A DNA stretch of 64,000 nucleotides from Epilithonimonas vandammei. Its GTDB lineage: Bacteria; Bacteroidota; Bacteroidia; Flavobacteriales; Weeksellaceae. The notes under the pieces were generated by a model, which saw only the letters and a list, made by a program, of their open reading frames with translations, did no database searches and was not told the DNA's origin. Positions within the stretch are counted from its first letter, which is position 1. Each line of letters begins with the position of its first letter. Below, one piece after another: positions 43,747-50,984 of this stretch. The position numbers and the translations under genes are program-made. Where the stretch lies: assembly GCF_003860525.1 (NCBI RefSeq), contig NZ_CP034161.1, forward strand, positions 1,550,001 through 1,614,000, written 5' to 3'.

Positions 43747-44576
43747 TATTGGAAATTTTTGGCAACGCCGTTATACATCATATAAATCGAAAGTAGTGTG
43801 ATTACAATCGCAAAAAATGTCTTTAGTTTTTTTGTCTTGGAAACCATCAAAGTTTTTGAACCAATGAAACTGCCAACTACAACGCCAATTAGAACCGGAG
43901 CTGCGATCACAGGAATAATCTGACCTCTCTGGAAATAAATCAAAGCGCCCGCAACTGCCGTCACCCCAATCATAAAATTACTCGTTGTCGTAGATACTTT
44001 GAAAGGTAATTTCATCATATTGTCCATTGCCAAAACCTTCAAAGCGCCAGAGCCGATTCCCAGAAGTCCGGACATTGCGCCTGCAAAAACCATCATACAA
44101 AATCCTCCAATACTGTTTCTGGCAGCGTAGCTTTTGATGCCGTCTTTGTCTGGAAAAGTTCCGTAGAGTTTCAGTTTGTGTTCCAAACTTCCTTTGATTA
44201 ATTCTTCCTGATGATCAGGTTTCCCCCGTAAATTCAATAAAACTGTCAAAATCAAGATACTTGCGAAAATAATTCCAATGGTATTAGGATTGAGAAATCC
44301 CGAAACCAATGCGCCCACAACAGCGCCCATTGTGGTGGCAATTTCAAGAAACATCCCGATCCGCATATTGGTAAAGCCTTCTTTTACAAAAGCTACTGCA
44401 GCGCCTGAAGAGGTTCCGATTACAGAAACAAGCGAAGCACCAATTGCATAATGCATCGGAACACCAAAACCAAGTGTAAGTAGAGGAATAATGATGACAC
44501 CGCCGCCCAATCCTGTAAGAGAACCCATCAATCCGGCAGCTATGGCTCCAATGAATAGAATTATGATTTCTGACAT
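43746..44576 (-). CDS. TauE/SafE-family transporter
   Basis: 276-residue inner-membrane permease with seven to eight helices. It has the two family repeats beginning GAIAAGLMGSLTGLGGGVIIIPLLTLGFGVP (residues 8-38) and GAMSGLLGIGSGALKVLAMDNMMKLPF. The start at 44576 is chosen because the extra upstream codons of the longer open frame cover a TATATTTG -7 box at 44581-44588. The family exports sulfite, sulfoacetate or other organosulfur anions in some bacteria; the substrate here is unknown. It forms an operon with the DUF1634 gene. Confidence 0.87.
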   Translation of the reverse strand: MSEIIILFIGAIAAGLMGSLTGLGGGVIIIPLLTLGFGVPMHYAIGASLVSVIGTSSGAAVAFVKEGFTNMRIGMFLEIATTMGAVVGALVSGFLNPNTIGIIFASILILTVLLNLRGKPDHQEELIKGSLEHKLKLYGTFPDKDGIKSYAARNSIGGFCMMVFAGAMSGLLGIGSGALKVLAMDNMMKLPFKVSTTTSNFMIGVTAVAGALIYFQRGQIIPVIAAPVLIGVVVGSFIGSKTLMVSKTKKLKTFFAIVITLLSIYMMYNGVAKNFQ

Positions 44577-44710
44577 AGTACAAATATAGACTTTTGAGCA
44601 GTATTTTTCCCTGCAAAAAATATTTTTTTTCAAATTAATTAATTCATAGATAGTTGATTAATATTATAGGAATTGATGTTTTTAATTATTCCGAAAGGGC
44701 GGTTTTCGGA

Positions 44711-44742
44711 TTGTATTTTACATAATATTTTGAGTATTTTTG
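44711..44742 (+). promoter_or_regulatory. Promoter of the DUF1543 gene (TTG-N21-TATTTTTG)
   Basis: TTG at 44711-44713 and TATTTTTG at 44735-44742 match both elements of the Bacteroidota consensus; the ATG at 44760 is 17 bp downstream. Confidence 0.6.
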
Positions 44743-44759
44743 TGAAACATTTTGTCGGA

Positions 44760-45293
44760 ATGAAATTATTTTATGTCATTTTAGGTGCAACTCCAAAAGG
44801 TAGAAATATTGAACAACACGATGTTTTTTTTGGCATTGCAGAAAATTTTGATGACTTGATTCCAGAGATGAAAAATTTCTGGAAAGATGCCAAAATCCAT
44901 GTCGATTGTTATCAGGAAGTGAGATTTGCTGATGGTTTTGAAGTGAAAATCATTGAAAAAAACTCCGAAAAATTATCTGACCAATTATTTTTTATCAATC
45001 TTGGCGGATACAAACTGGGGCATTTTGAAGAATTGCATGAACAGCATTTGATGGTTGGGACGTCACTCAGCGAGGTTATTAAAAGAGCAAAACAAACTCC
45101 ATTTTATAAAACAATGGGTTTTAAAAACGCTATAAGTCATATTGATAACAAGCACGGTGTAGATATTGATGATATTTATAATGTTAATGATTTATTATCA
45201 AGAGACGCCAAAGAAAAATATTCCATTGTACTGGAAAAATCTGATGCTGAAAATCAGGAAAATAAAATGAAAATCGGATACATAAAAGTTTAG
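44760..45293 (+). CDS. DUF1543 domain protein
   Basis: 177-residue cytoplasmic protein. The N-terminal part MKLFYVILGATPKGRNIEQHDVFFGIAENFDDLIPEMKNFW is characteristic of DUF1543; residues 65-110 contain a second related half (KLSDQLFFINLGGYKLGHFEELHEQHLMVG). The start at 44760 fits the promoter and the family start; the longer open frame from 44673 runs through the promoter. No function is established. The next gene begins 5 bp after the stop. Confidence 0.8.
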   Translation: MKLFYVILGATPKGRNIEQHDVFFGIAENFDDLIPEMKNFWKDAKIHVDCYQEVRFADGFEVKIIEKNSEKLSDQLFFINLGGYKLGHFEELHEQHLMVGTSLSEVIKRAKQTPFYKTMGFKNAISHIDNKHGVDIDDIYNVNDLLSRDAKEKYSIVLEKSDAENQENKMKIGYIKV

Positions 45294-45298
45294 TAACT

Positions 45299-45739
45299 AT
45301 GAGAATATGGCCATTTATTCTAATTTTTACATCGTCAATACTTTATGCTCAAAAATCCGAGGAAGATGCTGTAAAAAAAGCTGTAAATCAATTATTTAAC
45401 GGAATGAAAACTTCTGATTCTATATTGATTAAAAAATCATTTCATAAAAATGCTGTTTTGCAGACTATTACAAAAACTTCGGAAGTTAAAAGTGAAAGCA
45501 TTAAGGATTTCGTATTGAGTATTTCAAAAGCTGAAAAAGGCAGTCTGGATGAGAGAATCACGTTCTCAAATATCTTGATTGATGAAAATCTGGCTTCGGT
45601 TTGGACACTTTATGAATTTTATTACAAAGGTCAGTTCTCACATTGCGGTGTCAATTCTTTTCAATTGGTAAAATCGAATAACGAATGGAAAATCCAATAC
45701 ATTATTGATACGAGAAGAAAAGATAATTGTAAAAAGTAG
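45299..45739 (+). CDS. Secreted NTF2-like (SnoaL/DUF4440-type) protein
   Basis: 146-residue protein with a signal peptide (MRIWPFILIFTSSILYAQ). The mature part follows the NTF2 cone fold: first helix AVKKAVNQLFNGMKTSDSILIKKSFHKNAVLQT, then sheet strands with ASVWTLYEFYYKGQFSHCGVNSFQLVKSNNEWKIQYIIDTRR. This resembles lumazine-binding/DUF4440 proteins common in Flavobacteriia. No catalytic residues can be identified. It is in one transcript with the DUF1543 gene. Confidence 0.75.
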   Translation: MRIWPFILIFTSSILYAQKSEEDAVKKAVNQLFNGMKTSDSILIKKSFHKNAVLQTITKTSEVKSESIKDFVLSISKAEKGSLDERITFSNILIDENLASVWTLYEFYYKGQFSHCGVNSFQLVKSNNEWKIQYIIDTRRKDNCKK

Positions 45740-45743
45740 AATA

Positions 45744-45840
45744 AGCTTTGAATTAAATCTTTGATAAGTTTTACGCCTTTGTGAACTTAAAAACACTGAA
45801 TTGAGTCCAAAAACTTTGTGAACTTTGTGTTCAAAAAAAT
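45744..45840. repeat. Intergenic repeat family B, copy 4
   Basis: Contains GTTTTACGCCTTTGTGAACTTAAAAA and CTTTGTGAACTTTGTGTTCAAAA, a diverged copy with GTG in place of GCG. Confidence 0.68.
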
Positions 45841-45921
45841 AAATCTAAAAAATAAAAGAAAGTAAAAAATGAAATCGCTTCTGCGATTCCATCTAACAAA
45901 TTAAAAAAAATAAGTATTAAT

Positions 45922-47031
45922 ATGAAAATCGGAATTTTAGGAGGTGGACAACTCGGTCGAATGTTCATTCAGGAAGCATTGAAATATGATGATGAATTCT
46001 ATGTTCTGGACCCCAATCCGGAATGTTCTTGTGCGAATATTTCACATTTCACAAGAGGAGATTTCAATGATTATGACACGGTTTTGGAATTTGGAAAAGA
46101 CAAAGATGTTGTCACGATTGAGATTGAACACGTGAATGCAGATGCGCTGGAAGAACTGGAAAATCAAGGTATAAAAGTAGTTCCGAATTCTAAAATTATC
46201 AAAATTATTCAGCAGAAGATTCTTCAGAAACAATTCTATGAAGAAAATAGAATTCCGTCTCCCGAATTCGAAATTATGGATGGAAGTGAGGATGAAATAA
46301 AAATTCAAATTCCGTTCGTTCAAAAGTTGAATACAGGAGGTTATGACGGAAAAGGTGTTCAATTGCTTCGTTCCAATGACGATTGGAGAAATCTTTGGAC
46401 TCAGGAATCTGTTTTGGAAAACTTGGTGGATATTGACAAAGAATTATCTGTAATTGTTGCTAAAAATGAAAACGGAGAAGTGAAGACTTTTCCGGTAACA
46501 GAAATGGTTGCTGACCCAAAACTGAATCTTCTCAATTTCAATATTTGTCCGGCTGACATTTCTGATGAAACTCAGAAACAGATTGATGTAATTGCAAATC
46601 AGTTCATCCGAAGTGCAGATTCTGCAGGACTTTTCGCGATTGAATTATTCCTTGATAAAAACGGAAAAGTTTGGGTTAATGAAACGGCACCAAGACTGCA
46701 TAATTCTGGGCATCAATCGCAAGAAGGCAATGCCAATTCTCAGTTTGAGCAATTTTATAGAGTTGTGACCAACTCGCCTTTAGCGGATACAGAAGTTTTC
46801 GGATTTTCAGGAATGCTGAATCTTGTTGGTGAAGAAAATCACTCTGGGAAAGTAAAATATCAAGGCTTACAAGAAGTTCTGAAGCTTCCAAAAACCTATG
46901 TTCATCTCTATGGAAAAAAAGAAACCAAACCCGGCAGAAAAATGGGACACATTAATGTTCTGGCAGATTCCAGGGAAGAGTTGATGGAAAAACTGATTCA
47001 TATAAAATCGCTTATGCGAGTTATTGCATAA
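45922..47031 (+). CDS. purK: 5-(carboxyamino)imidazole ribonucleotide synthase
   Basis: 369-residue ATP-grasp enzyme of purine synthesis that forms N5-CAIR from AIR, bicarbonate and ATP. The N-terminal Rossmann-like part begins KIGILGGGQLGRMFIQEA; the ATP-grasp domain has PFVQKLNTGGYDGKGVQ, the EKEL-equivalent DIDKELSVIVAKN and the metal site WVNETAPRLHNSGH. PurE, which uses its product, is encoded 1.8 kb downstream rather than adjacent, with a broken lipoprotein gene and a transporter in between. A terminator follows directly. Confidence 0.95.
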   Translation: MKIGILGGGQLGRMFIQEALKYDDEFYVLDPNPECSCANISHFTRGDFNDYDTVLEFGKDKDVVTIEIEHVNADALEELENQGIKVVPNSKIIKIIQQKILQKQFYEENRIPSPEFEIMDGSEDEIKIQIPFVQKLNTGGYDGKGVQLLRSNDDWRNLWTQESVLENLVDIDKELSVIVAKNENGEVKTFPVTEMVADPKLNLLNFNICPADISDETQKQIDVIANQFIRSADSAGLFAIELFLDKNGKVWVNETAPRLHNSGHQSQEGNANSQFEQFYRVVTNSPLADTEVFGFSGMLNLVGEENHSGKVKYQGLQEVLKLPKTYVHLYGKKETKPGRKMGHINVLADSREELMEKLIHIKSLMRVIA

Positions 47032-47037
47032 AAAAGT

Positions 47038-47067
47038 AAAGCAAGGTCTAAAACCTTGCTTTTTTTG
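47038..47067 (+). terminator. Terminator after purK
   Basis: Stem AAAGCAAGGT/ACCTTGCTTT with a 5-nt loop and T-rich tail. Confidence 0.8.
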
Positions 47068-47084
47068 TTATAAAAAAATGAAAA

Positions 47085-47585
47085 TTATTTGGCTTTCATT
47101 TTCTCAAGTGTATTATTGTAAGCTTCTTTAGTATCATCTGCTGCTTTCTTGCTGGCTGTTTTTGCATCTTGTGTTGTTTTATTGATGGCTTCTTTGGTAT
47201 CATGAGCAACATCTTTCATATCTTGTTTGGCATTTTCAGCAGCAACTTTGGTTTTGTCTATAGCCTGATCTACTCCTTCTTTAGCATCTTGGGCGGCATT
47301 TCCCACTGCTGCTTTTGCATTGTCCCAAGCTGTATTAGCATCAGCTAAGGCTTTTCTGGAAGCAGCTTCAGCATCTTTATCACCTTTTTTGATGGCTGCA
47401 TCCAGGTCAGCTTGAGCTTTGTCAACAGCAGCTTTCGCTTCTACTTCCGTCAAAGGTTTTGTTTCCGTGGTCACTACGGCCTAGGTATCTTTGTTAGCAT
47501 CGGTAACAACAGTTTCTTCTTTTTTTGTACAAGATGTTGCTAAAAATAATCCAGCTGCGGAAGCTGTTAATAAGATTTTTTTCAT
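47085..47585 (-). pseudogene. Ala/Lys/Asp-rich lipoprotein gene with an early amber codon
   Basis: From the ATG at 47585 the frame gives a lipoprotein signal (MKKILLTASAAGLFLATSC) and KKEETVVTDANKDT, then TAG (47481-47483, codon 35), then AVVTTETKPLTEVEAKAAVDKAQ and about 120 more in-frame residues to 47085. CAG to TAG, restoring DTQAVV, is the simplest explanation. The rest is a long low-complexity helix of 11-residue-like repeats (DAKEGVDQAIDKTKVAAENAKQDMKDVAHDTKEAINKTTQDAKTASKKAADDTKEA), similar to LEA-like or apolipoprotein-like stress proteins. A GTG at 47474 could restart translation but without a lipidation signal. Base-call error is possible. Confidence 0.78.
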
Positions 47586-47673
47586 TGTAAGATTTTATTT
47601 TGATTAAATAATTTTAGATAGATGTAAATATAACAATTTGAAGCCTATTTTAAAAATAAATTTTATGGATTTA

Positions 47674-47843
47674 GAGCCTGTTTAAAAATAATTAAAACCA
47701 CATAGTCACATAGAAAAACTCAAGATTAATTGCAAAAAAGAAAAAATAGAAGTACAATATTTACTATTTTTTCTCTTATTTTTCCAAAAACTATGTGTCT
47801 ATGTGGTTATAAAATTATTTCTGATACAAATTTAAACAGGCTC
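47674..47843. mobile_element. MITE, copy 2 (170 bp, inserted at the 3' end of the EamA gene)
   Basis: Identical to 7318-7487, again with TTA on both sides and GAGCCTGTTTAAA terminal inverted repeats. Its right end overlaps the end of the minus-strand transporter gene and supplies the last residues and stop codon. Confidence 0.8.
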
Positions 47844-48804
47844 TTATACATTTTCGTATTATTCTGGACTTCAACATCCCTGGTTTGTAGTTGATAATAA
47901 AAACACCGCTGATGATAAGTGCTGTAGCAATAATGAATTTTGCAGAAATTGTTTCCCCGAGGATCAGCCAGCTCAAAAAAATACTGATAATTGTATTAAC
48001 ATAAGACAAAATCGAAACCTGCGTTGGGAGCAATGTTTTTAATAAATAATTATAAGCAAAAAACGCCAACACAGAACCGAAAATTGCCAAATAAATAATA
48101 GCTGAAATACTTTTTACAGACCAAGCTGAAACATCAATCGTATCGAAAAATGTGAACGCCAAAATCAACTGAACAATCCCAGCCCAAGCAAATTGGTAAA
48201 ATAAATTAAGGAAAAGATTATTGTTTTGAACGTGCAATTTTTTTGTGTAAATCGTTCCGATTGCCCAGCAAAGTAATGCTAAAATCATCACAATCAATCC
48301 ATTTCTGTAATCCGGATTGGCCAATTCGCTCAAACCGTCCCAAAAGATAAAAACAACACCGAAAAAACCCATCAACAGGCCAATCAAAGTTCTGATGGTG
48401 AATTTTTCCATTCCGATAATAATACTTCCAATAAAGATAAAAACTGGAGAAAGTGCACTGATTAAAGAAGCTAAACTACTGGTCAGATTTTTTTCTGCAA
48501 CCGTTGTCAAACCATTGGCACCAATTAAAAGTAATGATGATAAAGTCAATTGAATTCTAAAATTCTTCCAACCAATCCATTTTAGATTTTTTGTAAATAG
48601 TAAAATTGGCAATAAAATCAATGAAGCTAAAAACTGACGAAATCCTGCAACAAACCAAGGCGGAACAGTTTCCACTCCGATTTTTATACCAAGGAAAGTA
48701 GTTCCCCAAACGACGGCGACAATGCAAATAGCGATAATAATTTTGGAATTCAAACCAGAAAATATAAGTAACAAAGATATTTCAAAAACTTCGCTTTTAC
48801 GCAT
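47815..48804 (-). CDS. EamA/DMT-family transporter with C-terminus rewritten by a MITE
   Basis: Inner-membrane carrier of about 310-329 residues with ten predicted helices in two EamA repeats (ICIVAVVWGTTFLGIKIGVETVPPWFVAGFRQFLAS at the first, IVMILALLCWAIGTIYTKKL at the second, and SILSYVNTIISIFLSWLILGE near the end). The substrate is unknown; relatives export amino acids or metabolites. The last eight residues ACLNLYQK and the TAA lie in the MITE, so the original tail after KPGMLKSRIIRKC was replaced, which is unlikely to disturb the membrane core. The start is uncertain: ATG at 48804, or TTG at 48753 giving NSKIIIAIC, which has a TATCTTTG box 18 bp before it. Confidence 0.85.
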   Translation of the reverse strand: MRKSEVFEISLLLIFSGLNSKIIIAICIVAVVWGTTFLGIKIGVETVPPWFVAGFRQFLASLILLPILLFTKNLKWIGWKNFRIQLTLSSLLLIGANGLTTVAEKNLTSSLASLISALSPVFIFIGSIIIGMEKFTIRTLIGLLMGFFGVVFIFWDGLSELANPDYRNGLIVMILALLCWAIGTIYTKKLHVQNNNLFLNLFYQFAWAGIVQLILAFTFFDTIDVSAWSVKSISAIIYLAIFGSVLAFFAYNYLLKTLLPTQVSILSYVNTIISIFLSWLILGETISAKFIIATALIISGVFIINYKPGMLKSRIIRKCIRACLNLYQK

Positions 48805-48811
48805 AAATTTT

Positions 48812-48819
48812 TATCTTTG
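48812..48819 (+). promoter_or_regulatory. -7 box of purE
   Basis: TATCTTTG, 23 bp before the purE ATG, in the short gap between the divergent EamA and purE genes. A clear TTG at -33 is not seen. Confidence 0.5.
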
Positions 48820-48842
48820 AACATCTAATAAAAAAAAATGAA

Positions 48843-49346
48843 ATGGTAGGAATAATAATGGGCAGCCAAAGCGATTTGCCAATAATGCAGCAAGCTGCAG
48901 ATTTTCTAAAATCGCTGGAAATCCCTTACGAACTAACGGTCGTTTCTGCGCACAGAACGCCCGAACGTATGTTCGATTATGCAAATACAGCGAAGGAAAG
49001 AGGTTTGAAAGTCATTATCGCTGGAGCTGGTGGAGCGGCGCATCTTCCCGGGATGGTTGCCAGTTGTACCACTTTGCCCGTTGTTGGCGTTCCTATTTTG
49101 TCCAGCAATTCTATCGATGGTTGGGATTCGGTTTTATCGATTCTGCAAATGCCTTCTGGGATTCCCGTTGCCACGGTTGCTCTAAATGGCGCTACCAACG
49201 CCGGAATTCTCGCTGCAAAAATTATTGGAACTTCCGATTCTGAGGTTTCTGAAAGACTACAAAAATATCAAGATTCGCTGAAAGATAAAGTTCTTGGAAC
49301 AGTTGATGAAATTAAGAAACTGCATCCGAATCAGTTTGATAAGTAA
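48843..49346 (+). CDS. purE: N5-CAIR mutase, catalytic subunit PurE
   Basis: 167-residue class I PurE that moves the carboxylate of N5-CAIR to give CAIR. Signature parts are MGSQSDLPIMQQA (residues 6-18), the catalytic histidine segment VVSAHRTPERMFDYA and GAGGAAHLPGMVA, then GVPILSSNSIDGWDSVLSILQMPSGIPVATVA. An overlapping out-of-frame ATG at 48838 would encode only two codons. It partners functionally with purK at 45922. Confidence 0.96.
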   Translation: MVGIIMGSQSDLPIMQQAADFLKSLEIPYELTVVSAHRTPERMFDYANTAKERGLKVIIAGAGGAAHLPGMVASCTTLPVVGVPILSSNSIDGWDSVLSILQMPSGIPVATVALNGATNAGILAAKIIGTSDSEVSERLQKYQDSLKDKVLGTVDEIKKLHPNQFDK

Positions 49347-49353
49347 GATGTGT

Positions 49354-49434
49354 TGGGCAGCTTAATCCGTCTTCCGCTCTCGCTTTTTTCTTTTTTGTGA
49401 AAAAAGAAAAAGAGCTCCGCTCAAGCCGGGCTGC
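49354..49434. repeat. Palindromic repeat family C/E, copy E1
   Basis: GGGCAGCTTAATCCGTC at the left and CTCAAGCCGGGCTGC at the right surround a hairpin CTTTTTTCTTTTTTG/AAAAAAGAAAAAG. Copies E2 and E3 lie at 55489-55570 and 60484-60590. Confidence 0.75.
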
Positions 49435-49478
49435 AGATTCAGCATAAAAACAACACTTTTTCATAGGCACGCAATTTT

Positions 49479-49524
49479 GTCATTCTGTAAGAATTTCATA
49501 AGTCTAGATTCCTTCGGAATGACA
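49479..49524. repeat. Palindromic repeat family D, short copy
   Basis: GTCATTCTGTAAGAATTTC and GATTCCTTCGGAATGAC, arms of the family D inverted repeat with a short centre. Confidence 0.72.
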
Positions 49525-49531
49525 AATAAAG

Positions 49532-50377
49532 CTATTTATCCAAAATCCCCCTAATCTTATTCGCATTTCTAATCAACTCTTCCAAATAATCAAAATTCTC
49601 TTTCTCCAAAGCAGATTTGAATTTTCTAAGCTGCGAAATATGTTCGTTCAAAACATCCAAAACATTTTCTTTGTTCTGGCGGAAAATAGGAACCCACATT
49701 TCTGGGTGAGATTTTGCCAAACGAACGGTGCTTGAAAAACCAGAACTTGCCAATTGGAAAATCGTGTCTTCTTCACGTTCCTTTTCCAAAACGGTGTTAG
49801 CAAGTGCATAAGAAGTAATGTGTGAAATATGCGAAATGTAAGCGGTGTGAATATCGTGCGCATCAGCATTCATATAAATGGGATGCATTTCCAAAGTATT
49901 GATGACTTGTTCTACAATTTCCAAAGCATTTTCGTCAGATTCTTCTTTGTTGCAAATCACGGCTGCTTTTCCTGTAAAACTGTCTTTGGTTGCGGCTTTT
50001 GGACCAGAATTTTCCGTTCCCCACATTGGGTGAAAAGCTACAAAACGCTTTCTGTTTGGGTGATTTTTGATTGAATCTACAATTCCGGATTTTGTAGAAC
50101 CAACATCCATCACGACTTGTTTTTCATTAATCAAATCCAAAACATCAGGCAATATTTTTTTGGCAGAATCTACCGGAACAGAAATGATAATTAATTCCGA
50201 ATTCTTGATTCCGTTTTCGAAATCTGCTTTTTCATCAATGATATTAAGTTCAAGCGCTTTGTTGAGGTTTTCTTCATTCTGGTCAATTCCGCAAACAAAG
50301 TCTGTGAAGTTTTTTTCTTTTAATTTCAATGCAATGGAACCTCCAATTAATCCGGTTCCGATAATTCCAATTTTCAT
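49532..50377 (-). CDS. tyrA: Prephenate dehydrogenase
   Basis: 281-residue NAD(P)-dependent enzyme of tyrosine synthesis. The nucleotide-binding glycine motif IGTGLIGGSIALKLKE occupies residues 5-20; later landmarks are VMDVGSTKSGIVDSI, the active-site histidine in AFHPMWGTENSGP and the helical C-terminal domain with HTAYISHISHITSYALANTVL. It is monofunctional, with no chorismate mutase domain. It is a single gene; the upstream neighbour on the same strand ends 230 bp earlier. Confidence 0.93.
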   Translation of the reverse strand: MKIGIIGTGLIGGSIALKLKEKNFTDFVCGIDQNEENLNKALELNIIDEKADFENGIKNSELIIISVPVDSAKKILPDVLDLINEKQVVMDVGSTKSGIVDSIKNHPNRKRFVAFHPMWGTENSGPKAATKDSFTGKAAVICNKEESDENALEIVEQVINTLEMHPIYMNADAHDIHTAYISHISHITSYALANTVLEKEREEDTIFQLASSGFSSTVRLAKSHPEMWVPIFRQNKENVLDVLNEHISQLRKFKSALEKENFDYLEELIRNANKIRGILDK

Positions 50378-50457
50378 CTGTAAATTCCTATTTATTATTC
50401 TGTCAGATGGAACGCAAAGCGTTTCATCTATAATATTTTTCTATTAATAATTTAAAA

Positions 50458-50490
50458 CAAAAAACCCCGTCTTTAGGACGAGGTTTTGAT
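50458..50490 (-). terminator. Terminator of a small minus-strand unit
   Basis: Minus-strand stem AAAACCTCGTC/GACGGGGTTTT (one mismatch pair) followed by a T-rich tail. It lies 114 bp after the stop of the gene at 50604, and a possible promoter lies in between. Confidence 0.72.
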
Positions 50491-50575
50491 ATTTTTACAT
50501 ACGAATCCTAATCCTGTTTCAGGGTCAAAATTGCGTAATAATATGTTCTGTTTGTTGTTTTCACAAAACGAAGAT
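50460..50575 (-). ncRNA. Candidate small transcript or short peptide gene
   Basis: On the minus strand a TATCTTCG box (about 50576-50569) resembles a -7 element and the terminator at 50458-50490 ends about 110 nt later. Between them is an 18-codon frame (GTG at 50564, TAG at 50508) reading MKTTNRTYYYAILTLKQD. Whether this is a small RNA, a peptide gene or just the 3' end of the ald operon cannot be decided. Confidence 0.35.
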
Positions 50576-50603
50576 AGAAATTAATTCTGAATTTTTGAGA
50601 TAA

Positions 50604-50975
50604 TTATTTCAGTTTTTTTAAAGAAGTAAATTCTGCTTTTTCTTTACATTTAGAATAATTGACTTCGAATTTTGGATTCTTTTTCGGGTAAGTCAAAAGA
50701 TATTCTGGGCAAGGTTCGTTCTGCGGTTTGCTTCTATCAAAATCGATTTCTCCTTTTGCGATAATGCTGTCTTTTAGAAATTGTTCTGAGATTTTGTTAA
50801 GTTCCATTTCCGTTTTGAAAGTAGGAGAATAGGTAAAATCTTTGGTCAAAGTTTCCGCAATTACTCTGTCATTAGGGAAATAAGAACAACTTGTCCCTTT
50901 TTGATTGAGTATGAAAAATACGATTAACAAGCCTGGAATCAAACCGATAGCGTAGAATTTTAATTTTTTTAGCAT
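50604..50975 (-). CDS. Small single-pass membrane protein of unknown function
   Basis: 123 residues, family not recognised. A membrane helix at about 6-24 (KFYAIGLIPGLLIVFFIL) is followed by an extracytoplasmic domain with cysteines in TSCSYF, EPCPEYLL and YSKCKEKA that might form disulfides. The start is 10 bp after the alanine dehydrogenase stop, so the two genes are co-transcribed, which is the only hint of context. Confidence 0.7.
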   Translation of the reverse strand: MLKKLKFYAIGLIPGLLIVFFILNQKGTSCSYFPNDRVIAETLTKDFTYSPTFKTEMELNKISEQFLKDSIIAKGEIDFDRSKPQNEPCPEYLLTYPKKNPKFEVNYSKCKEKAEFTSLKKLK

Positions 50976-50984
50976 TAATACAAT

